Shown here: piece by piece, positions 37,972 through 46,999 of the stretch | Numbering within the stretch: position 1 is the stretch's first letter | Layout: each line of letters opens with the position of its first letter | Source: Bog-756 sp963841885 | Lineage (GTDB): Bacteria; Actinomycetota; Acidimicrobiia; Acidimicrobiales; RAAP-2 | Reading direction: 5' to 3' | Assembly (NCBI GenBank): GCA_963841885.1 | Contig: CAWJEK010000008.1 | Location: 124,001 to 188,000, forward strand | DNA: 64,000 bases | Notes under the pieces: model-generated | What the model was told of the DNA's origin: nothing | The model's input: only the letters and a program-made list of their open reading frames with translations | Databases searched by the model: none | Translations under genes and position numbers: made by a program

Positions 37972-39369
37972 GTGTTCCCCGACCGACTCCGGCCCCTGGT
38001 CGACGCCACCTCCGACCTGTCGGGCCGCTTCGCCGCGGCCGGACACTCGCTGTACCTGGTGGGCGGTTCGGTGCGCGACGCCATCGTCGCGGCCGACGGC
38101 TCGCCGGCCGCCGACACGGTGCCTGACCTGGACTTCACCACCGATGCCCGCCCCGATGCCACCGAGGCGCTGGTGCGCGGGTGGGCCGACGCGGTGTGGA
38201 CCCAGGGTAAGCGGTTCGGAACGATCGCCTGCATCCGCGCCGGCCGGAAGTACGAGATCACCACCCATCGGGCCGAGGCCTACCGACCCGACTCGCGCAA
38301 ACCCGACGTGGCCTTCGGCGACGACATCGTGGACGATCTCTCCCGGCGGGACTTCACGGTGAACGCCATGGCCCTGAGGTTGCCCGACCTCGAGCTCATC
38401 GATCCCTTCGGCGGTCTGGTGGACCTGGCCGAGCGTCGCCTGCGGACACCGCTCGACCCCGAGACCTCGTTCGCCGACGATCCGCTTCGGATGCTGCGGG
38501 CCGCCCGCTTCATGGCCCGGCTGGATCTCGAGCCCACCCCGGAACTGGTCGCCGCCATCACCGCCGGGCACGGCCGGCTCTCCATCGTTTCGGCCGAACG
38601 GGTCCGTGACGAACTGGACAAGATCATGGTCGTCGCGGTCCCGTCGACGGCGCTCTGGTTCATCGTCCGCACCGGTCTGGCCGACGACTTCCTGCCGGAG
38701 CTCCCGGGTCTCGCCCTCGAGCAGGATCCGATCCACCGGCACAAGGACGTCCTGGCCCACACCCTCGCCGTGGTGGACAAGACGTCGCCGGACCGCCTGT
38801 TGCGGCTGGCCGCCCTGTTCCACGACGTCGGCAAGCCCCGGACCCGTGCCTTCGTGGACGGTGGGGTGACCTTCCACCATCACGAGGTGGTGGGGGCCCG
38901 GATGACCCGCAAGCGGATGCAGGCGCTGCGCTATCCCAACGACGAGGTCGACATCGTCGCCGAGCTGGTCAACCTGCACCTACGGTTCCACACCTACCGG
39001 TTGGGCTGGACCGACCGGGCCGTGCGCCGCTACGTGCGCGACGCCGGCCCCCTGCTCGACCAGCTGAACGAGCTGACCCGGTGCGACTGCACGACCCGCA
39101 ACGCCGCCAAGGCCCGCGCCCTCGGCCGGCGGATGGACGAGCTCGAGGACCGCATCGCCGCGCTGCGCGAGCAGGAGGAACTCGACGCCATCCGTCCCGA
39201 TCTCGACGGAGCCCAGGTCATGGCCCATCTCGGGATCCCTCCGGGACGCGATGTCGGCGATGCCTTGGCCCACCTGCTCGAACTCCGCCTGGACGAAGGC
39301 CCCCTCACCGAGGAGGAGGCCTTCCGTCGTCTCGATGCCTGGTGGGCCGCACGGGCCACCTCCGCCTGA
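37972..39369 (+). CDS. pcnA: CCA tRNA nucleotidyltransferase with HD domain
   Basis: A 465-residue class II nucleotidyltransferase that adds or repairs the 3' CCA end of tRNA, in line with the tRNA-Ile gene here lacking an encoded CCA. Catalytic features are GGSVRD and DLDFTTDA near residues 27-60, then SRRDFTVNA. The C-terminal HD domain has LFHDVGKP, as in actinobacterial CCA-adding enzymes annotated PcnA. I use GTG 37972 because the family starts here; the longer upstream frame overlaps the divergent gene. The position next to the DUF6049 gene and murJ follows mycobacteria. Confidence 0.93.
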   Translation: MFPDRLRPLVDATSDLSGRFAAAGHSLYLVGGSVRDAIVAADGSPAADTVPDLDFTTDARPDATEALVRGWADAVWTQGKRFGTIACIRAGRKYEITTHRAEAYRPDSRKPDVAFGDDIVDDLSRRDFTVNAMALRLPDLELIDPFGGLVDLAERRLRTPLDPETSFADDPLRMLRAARFMARLDLEPTPELVAAITAGHGRLSIVSAERVRDELDKIMVVAVPSTALWFIVRTGLADDFLPELPGLALEQDPIHRHKDVLAHTLAVVDKTSPDRLLRLAALFHDVGKPRTRAFVDGGVTFHHHEVVGARMTRKRMQALRYPNDEVDIVAELVNLHLRFHTYRLGWTDRAVRRYVRDAGPLLDQLNELTRCDCTTRNAAKARALGRRMDELEDRIAALREQEELDAIRPDLDGAQVMAHLGIPPGRDVGDALAHLLELRLDEGPLTEEEAFRRLDAWWAARATSA

Positions 39370-39405
39370 GCTGCCGATCCGGCCCCGGGTGGGCGGCCGG
39401 GGAGA

Positions 39406-40497
39406 TCAGGGCCAGACCGGTCCCGGGTCGCCGGCCGCGAAGGCCTCGACCATCTCGTGGCAGACGTCGTCGGTGTACTGCACCGGCGGTGACTTCATGA
39501 AGTACGAGGAGGGACCGAGCAGCGGTCCACCGATGCCCCGGTCGAGGGCGAGCTTGGCGCACCGGACGGCGTCGATGATGACGCCGCCGGAGTTCGGCGA
39601 GTCCCACACCTCGAGCTTGAGCTCGAGATTGAGGGGCACGTCCCCGAAGTTTCGGCCCTCCATGCGGATGTAGCACCACTTGCGGTCCTGGAGCCACGGC
39701 ACATGGTCCGAGGGTCCGATGTGGACGTCGTCGGGGCCGAGCGTGGAGTGCTGGATCTGGCTGGTGACCGCCTGGGTCTTCGAGACCTTCTTCGACTCGA
39801 GGCGCCCACGGTCGAGCATGTTCTTGAAGTCCATGTTCCCACCGACGTTGAGCTGGTAGGTGTGGTCGAGCGCCAGGCCGCGGTCCTCGAACAGCCGGGT
39901 CAGTACCCGATGGACGATGGTGGCTCCCACCTGGGACTTGATGTCGTCGCCGACGATGGGGACACCGGCGTCGCGGAACTTGGTCGCCCACTCCGGATCG
40001 GAGGCGATGAACACCGGGATGGCGTTCACGAACGCCACCTTGGCGTCGATGGCGCACTGCGCGTAGAAGCGCTGCGCCTCCTCGGACCCGACCGGCAGGT
40101 AGCTGACCAGGACCTCGGCACCCGTTTCCTTCAGGGTGGCCACGACGTCCACCGGTTCGGCCGGCGACTCCTCGATCATCTCCCGGTAGTAGGAGTTCAG
40201 GCCGTCGAGGGTCGGCCCCCGGCGGACCTCCACGCCGGTGTCCGGCACGTCGGCGAAACGGATCGTGTTGTTCTGGCTGGAGAAGATCGCCTTGGCCAGG
40301 TCCTGGCCGACCTTGGCGCCGTCCACGTCGAAGGCGGCGACGAATTCGAGGTCGCTGACGTGGTAACCGCCGAGGTCGACGTGCATCAGACCGGGCACGA
40401 CCTCGCCGGCGACGGCGTCCTTGTAGTACTCGACGCCCTGGATCAGCGAACTGGCGCAGTTGCCCACGCCGGCGATCGCCACTCGGATCTTGTTCAT
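39406..40497 (-). CDS. ino1: Inositol-1-phosphate synthase
   Basis: A 363-residue NAD-dependent synthase converting glucose-6-phosphate to inositol-1-phosphate, the entry to phosphatidylinositol and mycothiol. The Rossmann motif is VAIAGVGNCASSL, and the catalytic region has VGGNMDFKNM and GDDIKSQVGATIVHR. The short actinobacterial form is of normal length. A PadR regulator gene follows upstream on the same strand, as in M. tuberculosis (Rv0046c/Rv0047c), and probably controls it. Confidence 0.96.
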   Translation of the reverse strand: MNKIRVAIAGVGNCASSLIQGVEYYKDAVAGEVVPGLMHVDLGGYHVSDLEFVAAFDVDGAKVGQDLAKAIFSSQNNTIRFADVPDTGVEVRRGPTLDGLNSYYREMIEESPAEPVDVVATLKETGAEVLVSYLPVGSEEAQRFYAQCAIDAKVAFVNAIPVFIASDPEWATKFRDAGVPIVGDDIKSQVGATIVHRVLTRLFEDRGLALDHTYQLNVGGNMDFKNMLDRGRLESKKVSKTQAVTSQIQHSTLGPDDVHIGPSDHVPWLQDRKWCYIRMEGRNFGDVPLNLELKLEVWDSPNSGGVIIDAVRCAKLALDRGIGGPLLGPSSYFMKSPPVQYTDDVCHEMVEAFAAGDPGPVWP

Positions 40498-40573
40498 CGT
40501 GTGAATCCCTTCATGTGTGTGGTAGCGCCCCGGGGGGTCGCATTGGCAGGAGCCCCCCGGGGGGTGCTGGTTC

Positions 40574-41281
40574 TCATGACGCCCCCGAAGGTGACGTCGA
40601 GCTCATGGCGCCACCCGGACGGGGGTCGCCGAGGTCGGTCGCGGCCGCGGGCCCATCGGCCCCGTCGGGCGCCCGGACCGGGGCCTGACGCAGGCGCTCG
40701 GCCTCGATCAGCCGGTCCAGCCAGGCGATGTCGTGCTCGGTGGCCTCGGTGCTGTGCTCGACCAGCGAGCGGGTGTACACGTCGAGTCGGTCACCGGAGG
40801 CCCGGGCCAGGTCGGTGGCCAGGCGCCGGGTCAGCTGGGCCCGGCGGCGTTCCAGCAGGGCCAGTCGGGCCGACGGGGCCAGGTGGCGGGCGAAGGCGAG
40901 GCGAAGTCCGAAGCTGCGGGCGTCGTCGGTCCCGGCGGGTTCGTCGCCTTCCAGCAGCTGCTCGAACAGGGCCCGGCCCGCGTCGGTGATGCGGTACACC
41001 TTGCGCGACCGCTTGGTCCCGAGGCTGGCGCCCGCCCGCCGGGCCCGGAGGCCGGCGCGCTCCCCGCTCAGCGAGCCCGTGGACGGGATCGGGGGGGCGG
41101 GAACGGCACCGGCCGCCGCCACGGTCACGGCTCCCGACCGCTCCAGTCGGGAGAGGGCGGGATAGAGGGATCCGAAGCTGATGTTGGCGAACAGGCCCAG
41201 CTCGTCGCGTAGCCGGCGGCGGATCTCGTAGCCGTGCATCTCCTGTTCGAAGAGGAGGCCCAGGATGGCCAGGTCGAGCAC
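40574..41281 (-). CDS. PadR family transcriptional regulator
   Basis: A 235-residue PadR. The winged helix spans about residues 1-105 (LDLAILGLLFEQEMHGYEIRRRL, FGSLYPALSRLERSG, then RKVYRITDAGRALFEQL), interrupted by a Pro/Ala/Ser-rich insert around residues 55-85. A C-terminal helical dimer part follows. It starts at GTG 41281. The position beside ino1 matches the mycobacterial Rv0047c-Rv0046c pair. Palindromes just upstream look like its own operator. Confidence 0.92.
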   Translation of the reverse strand: MLDLAILGLLFEQEMHGYEIRRRLRDELGLFANISFGSLYPALSRLERSGAVTVAAAGAVPAPPIPSTGSLSGERAGLRARRAGASLGTKRSRKVYRITDAGRALFEQLLEGDEPAGTDDARSFGLRLAFARHLAPSARLALLERRRAQLTRRLATDLARASGDRLDVYTRSLVEHSTEATEHDIAWLDRLIEAERLRQAPVRAPDGADGPAAATDLGDPRPGGAMSSTSPSGAS

Positions 41282-41336
41282 GTCAGACCTCGATCCGGGC
41301 CGGAGGGCAGGTGTTCACCAACTGCATACCGTCCAC

Positions 41337-41370
41337 GATACATCATTTCGATGTATCAGGCTGATATATC
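41337..41370. promoter_or_regulatory. Palindromic operator upstream of padR
   Basis: GATACATC (41337-41344) and GATGTATC (41350-41357) form a perfect inverted repeat with a 5-base spacer. The perfect palindrome GATATATC lies 6 bases on (41363-41370). AT-rich palindromes of this kind are the usual PadR targets; here they precede padR by about 56 bases. The cluster would also reach the DUF5318 promoter. Confidence 0.7.
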
Positions 41371-41495
41371 GAACTACGGGTCTGCAGTTCAGGGGGTCCG
41401 GGTGCGGTGATACCCGGACCCGGCCGGGAACCGGCGTCGCCGGGGGTGGGAAAGGGTCCGGTCCCTCCGGGAAGTCGAGGCGGTACCCTGTCCCG

Positions 41496-41939
41496 ATGGG
41501 TTTCCGACCGGGAACACTCGACGGTCTGCAGACATCCCCCACTGGGGGACAGGTCGAGTACCTCCTCGCCCGGAACTCGGTCATCCGGGAGTTCCGCAAG
41601 GGCCGCCTGTCCCGGCTCGACGTCTGCGACGCCCATCCCGAGCTGGTCCGGGCCGCGACCAATCTCGGCCGCCCGACGGGCGAGCAGTGCCCGATCTGCG
41701 AGGAGTCCGAACTCGTCGACGTCACGTTCGTGTTCGGCTCGCGGCTGCCCGCCGGGGGCCGTTGCGTGGCGACCCAGGCAGAGCTCACCCGCTACTGGCG
41801 GCGCAAGGAACCGGTCGTCTGCTACGTGGTCGAAGTGTGCTGCGCATGCCGGTGGAACCACCTCCAGCGCATGTACCCGGCCGGCGCCGGTGTGGACGCC
41901 GTGGCCCGCAAGCCGCTACGCAGTCGCTCCAAGGGCTGA
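41496..41939 (+). CDS. DUF5318 zinc-ribbon-like protein
   Basis: A 147-residue protein of the DUF5318 family, found beside PadR/ino1 in mycobacteria (the Rv0049 position). Conserved cysteines lie in EQCPICEE and VVEVCCACRWNHLQR, a likely metal-binding ribbon. The start ATG 41496 follows the family N-terminus MGFRPGTLDG. No function has been established. Confidence 0.85.
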   Translation: MGFRPGTLDGLQTSPTGGQVEYLLARNSVIREFRKGRLSRLDVCDAHPELVRAATNLGRPTGEQCPICEESELVDVTFVFGSRLPAGGRCVATQAELTRYWRRKEPVVCYVVEVCCACRWNHLQRMYPAGAGVDAVARKPLRSRSKG

Positions 41940-42085
41940 ATCCGGCCGACGTCGGCGCGGAGCTCCCTGTCCGGGGAGGCCGGACCGCAGTACGATGGGG
42001 TTGCAGTCATCCGTACTCCGCGGGCCCGTCCCGCCGATGCCGCCGGCAGCCCCCGGGCGCTGGACGGTAGAAGAGGAGGAAGTCC

Positions 42086-42901
42086 ATGCCTGATCCCCGG
42101 TCCGCGCCCGTGACCGTCCCGACGGTACGCGCCACCAAGGTCCGCGACGGCCGTGAGCCGCTCGTGATGGTCACCGCCTACGACGCCCCCGGCGCCCGAA
42201 TCGTGGACGCCGCCGGCGTCGACCTGATCCTGGTGGGCGACTCCGTCGCCAATGTCGTCCTCGGTTACGAGGACACCCTCCACGTGACCGTCGACGACAT
42301 GGCCCACCACGTGGCCGCCGTGGCCCGGACCCGTCCCCGGGCCCTGGTGGTCGGGGACCTCCCGTGGATGAGCTACCACGTCGACGTGGCCGACACCGTC
42401 CGCAACGGAGCCACGTTGATCCGGGCGGGCGCCCAGTGCGTGAAGCTGGAGGGAGGGGCCATCCGGGCACCCATGGTCCGAGCTCTCGTGGACGCCGAGA
42501 TCCCCGTGATGGGCCACATCGGCCTCACCCCGCAGTCGGTCCTCGCGTTCGGTGGGTTCAAGGTCCAGGCGCGGGACGACGAGGCCGCCGCCCTCCTGAT
42601 CGAAGGGGCGATGGTCCTGGCCGACGCCGGGGTCTTCGCCATCGTGGTCGAGGGAGTCCCCGAAAAGGTCGGGGCGGCCGTCACCGACGCCGTCGGTGTC
42701 CCGACCATCGGGATCGGGGCCGGACCCGCGTGCGACGGACAGGTGCTGGTACTCCACGACCTGCTCGGGGTGTCGGGACGCACACCCAAATTCGTGCGGC
42801 GCTACGCCGAACTCGCCGTGGATGCCACCGCCGCGGTGGCCGCCTACGCGGCCGATGTCCGTTCGGGCGCATTCCCGGCCGACGCGGAGGTCTACCACTG
42901 A
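42086..42901 (+). CDS. panB: 3-methyl-2-oxobutanoate hydroxymethyltransferase
   Basis: A 271-residue ketopantoate hydroxymethyltransferase, the first committed enzyme of pantothenate synthesis. It transfers a hydroxymethyl group from methylene-tetrahydrofolate to 3-methyl-2-oxobutanoate. Metal and substrate residues sit in VGDSVANVVLGY and KLEGG, and the catalytic Glu in IVVEGVPE; GHIGLTPQSV and VLVLHDLLG are family blocks. It follows a GGAGGAAG site and reads alone; the pantothenate partner genes are not in the window. Confidence 0.95.
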   Translation: MPDPRSAPVTVPTVRATKVRDGREPLVMVTAYDAPGARIVDAAGVDLILVGDSVANVVLGYEDTLHVTVDDMAHHVAAVARTRPRALVVGDLPWMSYHVDVADTVRNGATLIRAGAQCVKLEGGAIRAPMVRALVDAEIPVMGHIGLTPQSVLAFGGFKVQARDDEAAALLIEGAMVLADAGVFAIVVEGVPEKVGAAVTDAVGVPTIGIGAGPACDGQVLVLHDLLGVSGRTPKFVRRYAELAVDATAAVAAYAADVRSGAFPADAEVYH

Positions 42902-42990
42902 ACGTCGGCTAGAGTGCTCTGGCTGTTCCGGTCGCCAGCTGCACCACAGGTGGCCGTTGTCATAGTCCGACCTGCTCCACGCCGTGGGGC

Positions 42991-43009
42991 TCGGGTGCAG
43001 AGCACCCGA
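42991..43009 (+). promoter_or_regulatory. Leader hairpin before rpsF
   Basis: An 8-base perfect stem TCGGGTGC/GCACCCGA with a 3-base loop precedes the rpsF ribosome site. Leaders of the S6:S18 operon often bind their own S6-S18 complex. This could be such a site, but I cannot show the conserved motif. Confidence 0.35.
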
Positions 43010-43031
43010 TCCAGAGGGAGGTGAGCCGCCG

Positions 43032-43370
43032 ATGCGGCCCTACGAAACAATGGTCATTTTCGATACCGGAGCCGATGAGGCTGCGGTCAACGGGGTCCTG
43101 GACCGGGCCCTCGCCGCACTGAAGGCCAAGGGCGGCAACCCCGGGCGCGTCGAGCGCTGGGGTCGGCGGACGTTCGCCTACGAGCTCCAGCACAAGCGCG
43201 AGGGCTACTACGTCCTCATCGAACTCAACGCCGAGCCACCGGCCGTGGCCGACATGGAGCGCGTGCTCGTGCTGGCAGACGAGGTACTCCGCCACAAGGT
43301 CATCCGGCTGCCCGAGAAGGTCGCCGGCCGCCGTGCCGCCGCCGCGGCCGCCGCCAACGGGGAGGGCTGA
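43032..43370 (+). CDS. rpsF: 30S ribosomal protein bS6
   Basis: A 112-residue S6 with MRPYETMVIFDTGADE at the start, ending in an Ala-rich tail after RLPEKV. It sits on the platform of the 30S subunit with S18. ATG 43032 follows GAGGGAGGTGA. The operon rpsF-ssb-rpsR-rplI is in the normal order with tight spacing. Confidence 0.96.
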   Translation: MRPYETMVIFDTGADEAAVNGVLDRALAALKAKGGNPGRVERWGRRTFAYELQHKREGYYVLIELNAEPPAVADMERVLVLADEVLRHKVIRLPEKVAGRRAAAAAAANGEG

Positions 43371-43372
43371 AG

Positions 43373-43846
43373 ATGGCCGGCAACGCCGTGACCCTGGTGG
43401 GCAACATCACCCGCGACCCCGAGCTCCGCTTCACCAACACCGGCCAGGCCACCGCGAGCTTCGGCCTCGCGGTGAACCGCCGTTGGCAGAACCGACAGAC
43501 CCAGGAGTGGGAGGAGGCCACGTCCTTCTTCGACGTGGTGTGTTGGCGGGAGATGGCCGAGAACGCCGCCGAGAGCCTGAGCCGCGGCTCGCGGGTCATC
43601 GTGACGGGGCGTCTGGAGCAGCGCAGTTGGGAGACCCCCGACGGTGACAAGCGCTCCAAGGTGGAGGTCGTGGCCGACGAGATCGGTCCGAGCATCCGGT
43701 GGGCGACCGCCCAGGTCACCAAGAACGAGCGACGCGGGCCCGGTGACGGCCCGTCGAGCGGTGGCGGCGGCGGCCGCGGCGGGCAGTCGAGCGGAGGCGG
43801 CGCACCGGCCGACTCCGGATACGGATACAGCGAGGAGCCCTTCTGA
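43373..43846 (+). CDS. ssb: Single-stranded DNA-binding protein
   Basis: A 157-residue SSB. The OB fold starts GNAVTLVGNITRDPELRF, continues WRQNRQTQEWEEA-like sequence and VTGRLEQRSWETPDGDK. A Gly-rich linker leads to the acidic tip SEEPF, which recruits partners. It lies between rpsF (2-base gap) and rpsR (1-base overlap), the canonical place. Confidence 0.96.
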   Translation: MAGNAVTLVGNITRDPELRFTNTGQATASFGLAVNRRWQNRQTQEWEEATSFFDVVCWREMAENAAESLSRGSRVIVTGRLEQRSWETPDGDKRSKVEVVADEIGPSIRWATAQVTKNERRGPGDGPSSGGGGGRGGQSSGGGAPADSGYGYSEEPF

Positions 43847-44361
43847 TGGCCAGGAACAACGATCGTGGAGGCAGCACCGCCCGCCGCGCCCCGAAGGACA
43901 CCGGCCGGCGCGTCAAGAAGAAGCCCTGTGCCCTGTGCAAGGACCGGGTGGAGTGGGTCGACTACAAGGACGTCGCCATGCTCCGCAAGTACATGAGCGA
44001 CCGGGGCAAGATCCGGGCCCGCCGGGTCTCGGGGAATTGCACCCAGCACCAGCGCGATGTGGCCATCGCCATCAAGACGGCGCGGGAGCTCGTGCTGCTC
44101 CCCTACACGCAGCGGACGACGACCGAGCGCCCCGGCGGTCGGGGTGGCCGGGGTGGCCGTGACGGTGGCATGGGCGGCGGCGGTCGTCGCGGGCGGGACG
44201 AGGAGCGGACGTTGGGCGAGGAGGGCGCATCCACCGCCATCCCCGACAGTGCCCCCGCGCCAGCTGCGGACACCGAGGTCGAGGTGGTCGAGGTCGAGGT
44301 CGTCGAGCTCACCGACGGCGAGCAGATCGTCATCGTCGAAGAGGCCGGTGGGGAGTCATGA
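43846..44361 (+). CDS. rpsR: 30S ribosomal protein bS18 with long C-terminal extension
   Basis: The first 90 residues are normal S18: KKKPCALCKDRVEWVDYKD, RKYMSDRGKIRARRVSGNC and HQRDVAIAIKTARELVLLPY. The cysteine-rich start (CALC, then GNC) is of the zinc-ribbon type. About 80 residues follow that are not part of S18: a Gly/Arg run (GGRGGRGGRDGGMGGGG) and an acidic, Val/Glu-rich end. The usual length is 70-90. The stop overlaps rplI by ATGA, so the extension is in the working frame and is not a read-through artefact. Its role is unknown. Confidence 0.9.
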   Translation: MARNNDRGGSTARRAPKDTGRRVKKKPCALCKDRVEWVDYKDVAMLRKYMSDRGKIRARRVSGNCTQHQRDVAIAIKTARELVLLPYTQRTTTERPGGRGGRGGRDGGMGGGGRRGRDEERTLGEEGASTAIPDSAPAPAADTEVEVVEVEVVELTDGEQIVIVEEAGGES

Positions 44362-44804
44362 AGGTCCTGCTCCGCACGGACGTGGACGGTGTCGGCAAGC
44401 GAGGGGACATCATCGATGTCGCCGGCGGTTTCGCCCGCAACCATCTGCTCCCGGCCGGCAAGGCCATCCTCGCCTCGGACGGCGTGGAGTCCCAGGCCTC
44501 GGCCATGCGCCGCTCACGTGATCTGAAGGACGCCCGCGACCGCGAAGGCTCGGAGACCGTGGCCAAGACCCTGGTCGGGAACACGATCACCATCCCGGCC
44601 CGGGCCGCCAACGACCGGCTGTTCGGTTCGGTCAGCGCGGCCGACATCGTGCGACACGTGGAGGAGCAGACCGGGGCGGTCATCGACCGTCACGACCTGC
44701 GCCTGGAGGAGCCGATCAAGACGGTCGGCGAGCACAGCGTCCGGGTCGAGCTGGTCGGTGGCGTGGTGTTCGAGCTCACGGTGGACGTCGTCGCCGAGGC
44801 CTGA
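44358..44804 (+). CDS. rplI: 50S ribosomal protein bL9
   Basis: A 148-residue L9 with start MKVLLRTDVDGVGKRGDII and the family block DVAGGFARNHLLPAGKAI. The long central helix and the C-terminal domain are of usual length. It ends the rpsF operon, followed by a strong hairpin. Confidence 0.97.
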   Translation: MKVLLRTDVDGVGKRGDIIDVAGGFARNHLLPAGKAILASDGVESQASAMRRSRDLKDARDREGSETVAKTLVGNTITIPARAANDRLFGSVSAADIVRHVEEQTGAVIDRHDLRLEEPIKTVGEHSVRVELVGGVVFELTVDVVAEA

Positions 44805-44840
44805 CCGGCGCCGGCCCGGAAGGGTCGAGACAGTGGAGGA

Positions 44841-44872
44841 CAACGTGCCCCGGCCCCGGCCGGGGCACGTTG
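44841..44872 (+). terminator. Strong stem-loop after rplI
   Basis: A perfect 15-base stem CAACGTGCCCCGGCC with its complement, joined by a 2-base CC (a larger loop in practice), lies 37 bases past rplI. It is the strongest hairpin in the window. There is no T-run. It separates the ribosomal operon from dnaB. Confidence 0.8.
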
Positions 44873-45047
44873 CTGTCCGGCTCCGGTCCGCCAGAACGTC
44901 ACACCCCTTCGGCACACTGGGGACATGCACCGGAGTTTCCGCAGGCGGCTCGGACTTATCCACGGTCGCTCCACAGGTGCCGGCCGCCGTATCCGCAGGA
45001 AGATGCCCTTACGATCCACAGGGCGGATGGGCGAGGGTTGAGCCACC

Positions 45048-46436
45048 ATGGTGCAAGCATTCGACGACACCCGACCGCGCCGGCTCCTGGCCCCCCGACC
45101 GGTGGGCAACGGGACGGCCGGTCGGGTCCCTCCCCACAATCTCGAGGCAGAGGAGTCCGTCCTCGGCGCCATGCTGCTGTCACGCGACGCCATCGCCTCG
45201 GCGATGGAGAACTGCAAGGCCGAGGACTTCTACAAGGCGTCCCACGGCTACATCTTCGAGGCCATCACCTCCCTCTACGGCCGGGGTGAACCCGCCGACT
45301 ACGTGACGGTCCCCGAGGAGCTGCGGCGCCGGGAGCTCCTCGACTCGATCGGCGACACCTCCGTGTTCGTCACCCTCCAGGCCAACACGCCTTCGGTGGG
45401 CAATGCCGAGTACTACGCCAAGATCGTCGAGGAGCTGGCCCTGCTCCGTCGCCTGGTGGCCGTGGCCGGTGAGATCTCCGAACTGGGCTATTCCGTGCCC
45501 GAGGACGTGACCGAGGTCCTCGACCGCGCCGAGAGTCTGGTGTTCGACGTCGCCCAGCGTCGGGTGGTGGACTCCATGACTCCTCTCGAGGAGTTGCTCG
45601 GCGCCACCCTCGACCATCTGGAGCAGCTCTTCAGCCGGAGCGAGTCGGTCACCGGACTGGCCACCGGCTACACGGACCTGGACGAACAGCTCGCCGGGCT
45701 CCAGCCCTCCAACCTGGTCGTCGTCGGAGCCCGGCCCGCCATGGGGAAGACGGCCTTCGCGCTGGGCATGGTGGCCCACGCCGGGGTCAAGTTGAAGAAG
45801 CCGGTGCTCCTCTTCTCGCTCGAGATGAGCCACATGGAACTCACCCAGCGGCTGCTCTCGTCCGAGGCCCGGGTCGATGCCGGTCGCATGCGCACCGGCA
45901 AGCTGCGCGAGGCCGACTGGCCGAAGATCGGCCAGGCCATCAGCCGGATGAGCGAGGCGCCCATCTACATCGACGACAACCCGAACCTCACGGTGATGGA
46001 CATCCGGGCCCGGGCCCGCCGCCTCAAGAGCCGCGAGGGTCTCAGCCTCGTGGTCATCGACTACCTCCAGCTGATGACCGGGCGACACGGTTCGGAAAAC
46101 CGCCAGGTCGAGGTGTCCGAGATCAGCCGGGGCCTCAAGATCCTCGCCCGCGAGCTCGAGGTACCCGTCGTGGCGCTCTCGCAGCTGTCCCGATCCCTGG
46201 AGAGCCGTCCCGACAAGCGACCGATGCTGGCCGATCTGCGCGAGTCGGGATCCATCGAGCAGGACGCCGACGTCGTCCTCTTCCTCTACCGCGACGAGGT
46301 CTACAACCCGGACGCCGCTGAAACCCAGGGCACCGCCGAGGTGATCGTGGCCAAGCACCGCAACGGGCCCACCGGCGTGACCCGCCTGGCCTTCATCGGT
46401 CACCACGCCCGTTTCGACAACATGGCCCGGGTGTAG
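45048..46436 (+). CDS. dnaB: Replicative DNA helicase DnaB
   Basis: A 462-residue helicase. The N-terminal domain begins NLEAEESVLGAMLLSRDAI. The C-terminal RecA-like domain has Walker A GARPAMGKTAF, followed by LEMSHMELTQRLLSSEA and the Walker B region LVVIDYLQLM. The six-subunit ring unwinds the fork. No intein is present. It is 243 bases after rplI, the usual rplI-dnaB order. Helicase loading may fall to DciA. Confidence 0.97.
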   Translation: MVQAFDDTRPRRLLAPRPVGNGTAGRVPPHNLEAEESVLGAMLLSRDAIASAMENCKAEDFYKASHGYIFEAITSLYGRGEPADYVTVPEELRRRELLDSIGDTSVFVTLQANTPSVGNAEYYAKIVEELALLRRLVAVAGEISELGYSVPEDVTEVLDRAESLVFDVAQRRVVDSMTPLEELLGATLDHLEQLFSRSESVTGLATGYTDLDEQLAGLQPSNLVVVGARPAMGKTAFALGMVAHAGVKLKKPVLLFSLEMSHMELTQRLLSSEARVDAGRMRTGKLREADWPKIGQAISRMSEAPIYIDDNPNLTVMDIRARARRLKSREGLSLVVIDYLQLMTGRHGSENRQVEVSEISRGLKILARELEVPVVALSQLSRSLESRPDKRPMLADLRESGSIEQDADVVLFLYRDEVYNPDAAETQGTAEVIVAKHRNGPTGVTRLAFIGHHARFDNMARV

Positions 46437-46521
46437 ATCCGCCGACACCTCCGGGGTCCCACCGACCGGCCTAGGGTCTGCAGGCGTCGGACGGACCGAC
46501 GTCGCACCGGATCGGGGGGCC

Positions 46522-46999
46522 ATGGCCACGGAAGACGAGCGGGTGGAGGTGGAGGCACTGGTGGCCGCGCCGGTCAGCCGGGTCTGGGCGCTGGTGACCG
46601 ATGTCGACCTGCCGGCCAGGTTCTCCCGTGAGTTCCAGGGCGGGGAGTGGTTGGACGAGCCGGGGCCCGGGGCGACCTTCCGTGGCCACAGCAGGATCGG
46701 TGACATGGAATGGTCCACGACCTGCACCGTGACCGATTTCCGGCCGGGAGAAGCCTTCGCGCTGGGCGGTCGAATCGGTGGACGAGCCGGTGGCCACCTG
46801 GGGCTACACGCTCGACGAGCGGAACGGCGCCGTGCTCCTCGGGATGCACGCCACACTCGGTCCGGCGCTGAGTCCACCCCGGGCGGCGGCGGCGGCCGAT
46901 CCGGAGCACGCGGACGAGATCATCGCCCGACGGCTCCGTCACTGGACGAAGAACATGACGGCCACCGTCGAGGGCGTGAAGGAACTCGCGGAGTCCTGA
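46522..46999 (+). CDS. SRPBCC (START-like) family protein, with a +1 frameshift
   Basis: A helix-grip protein of about 158 residues. The first frame reads VEVEALVAAPVSRVWALVTDV and GDMEWSTTCTVTDFRPGEAFAL. One extra base near 46764-46770 moves the frame, after which VATWGYTLDERNGAVLL and a C-terminal helix follow. Such proteins bind small hydrophobic ligands or act as cyclase/aromatase-like enzymes. No partner gene is clear. As in other interrupted genes here, the shift is likely an assembly insertion. Confidence 0.75.
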
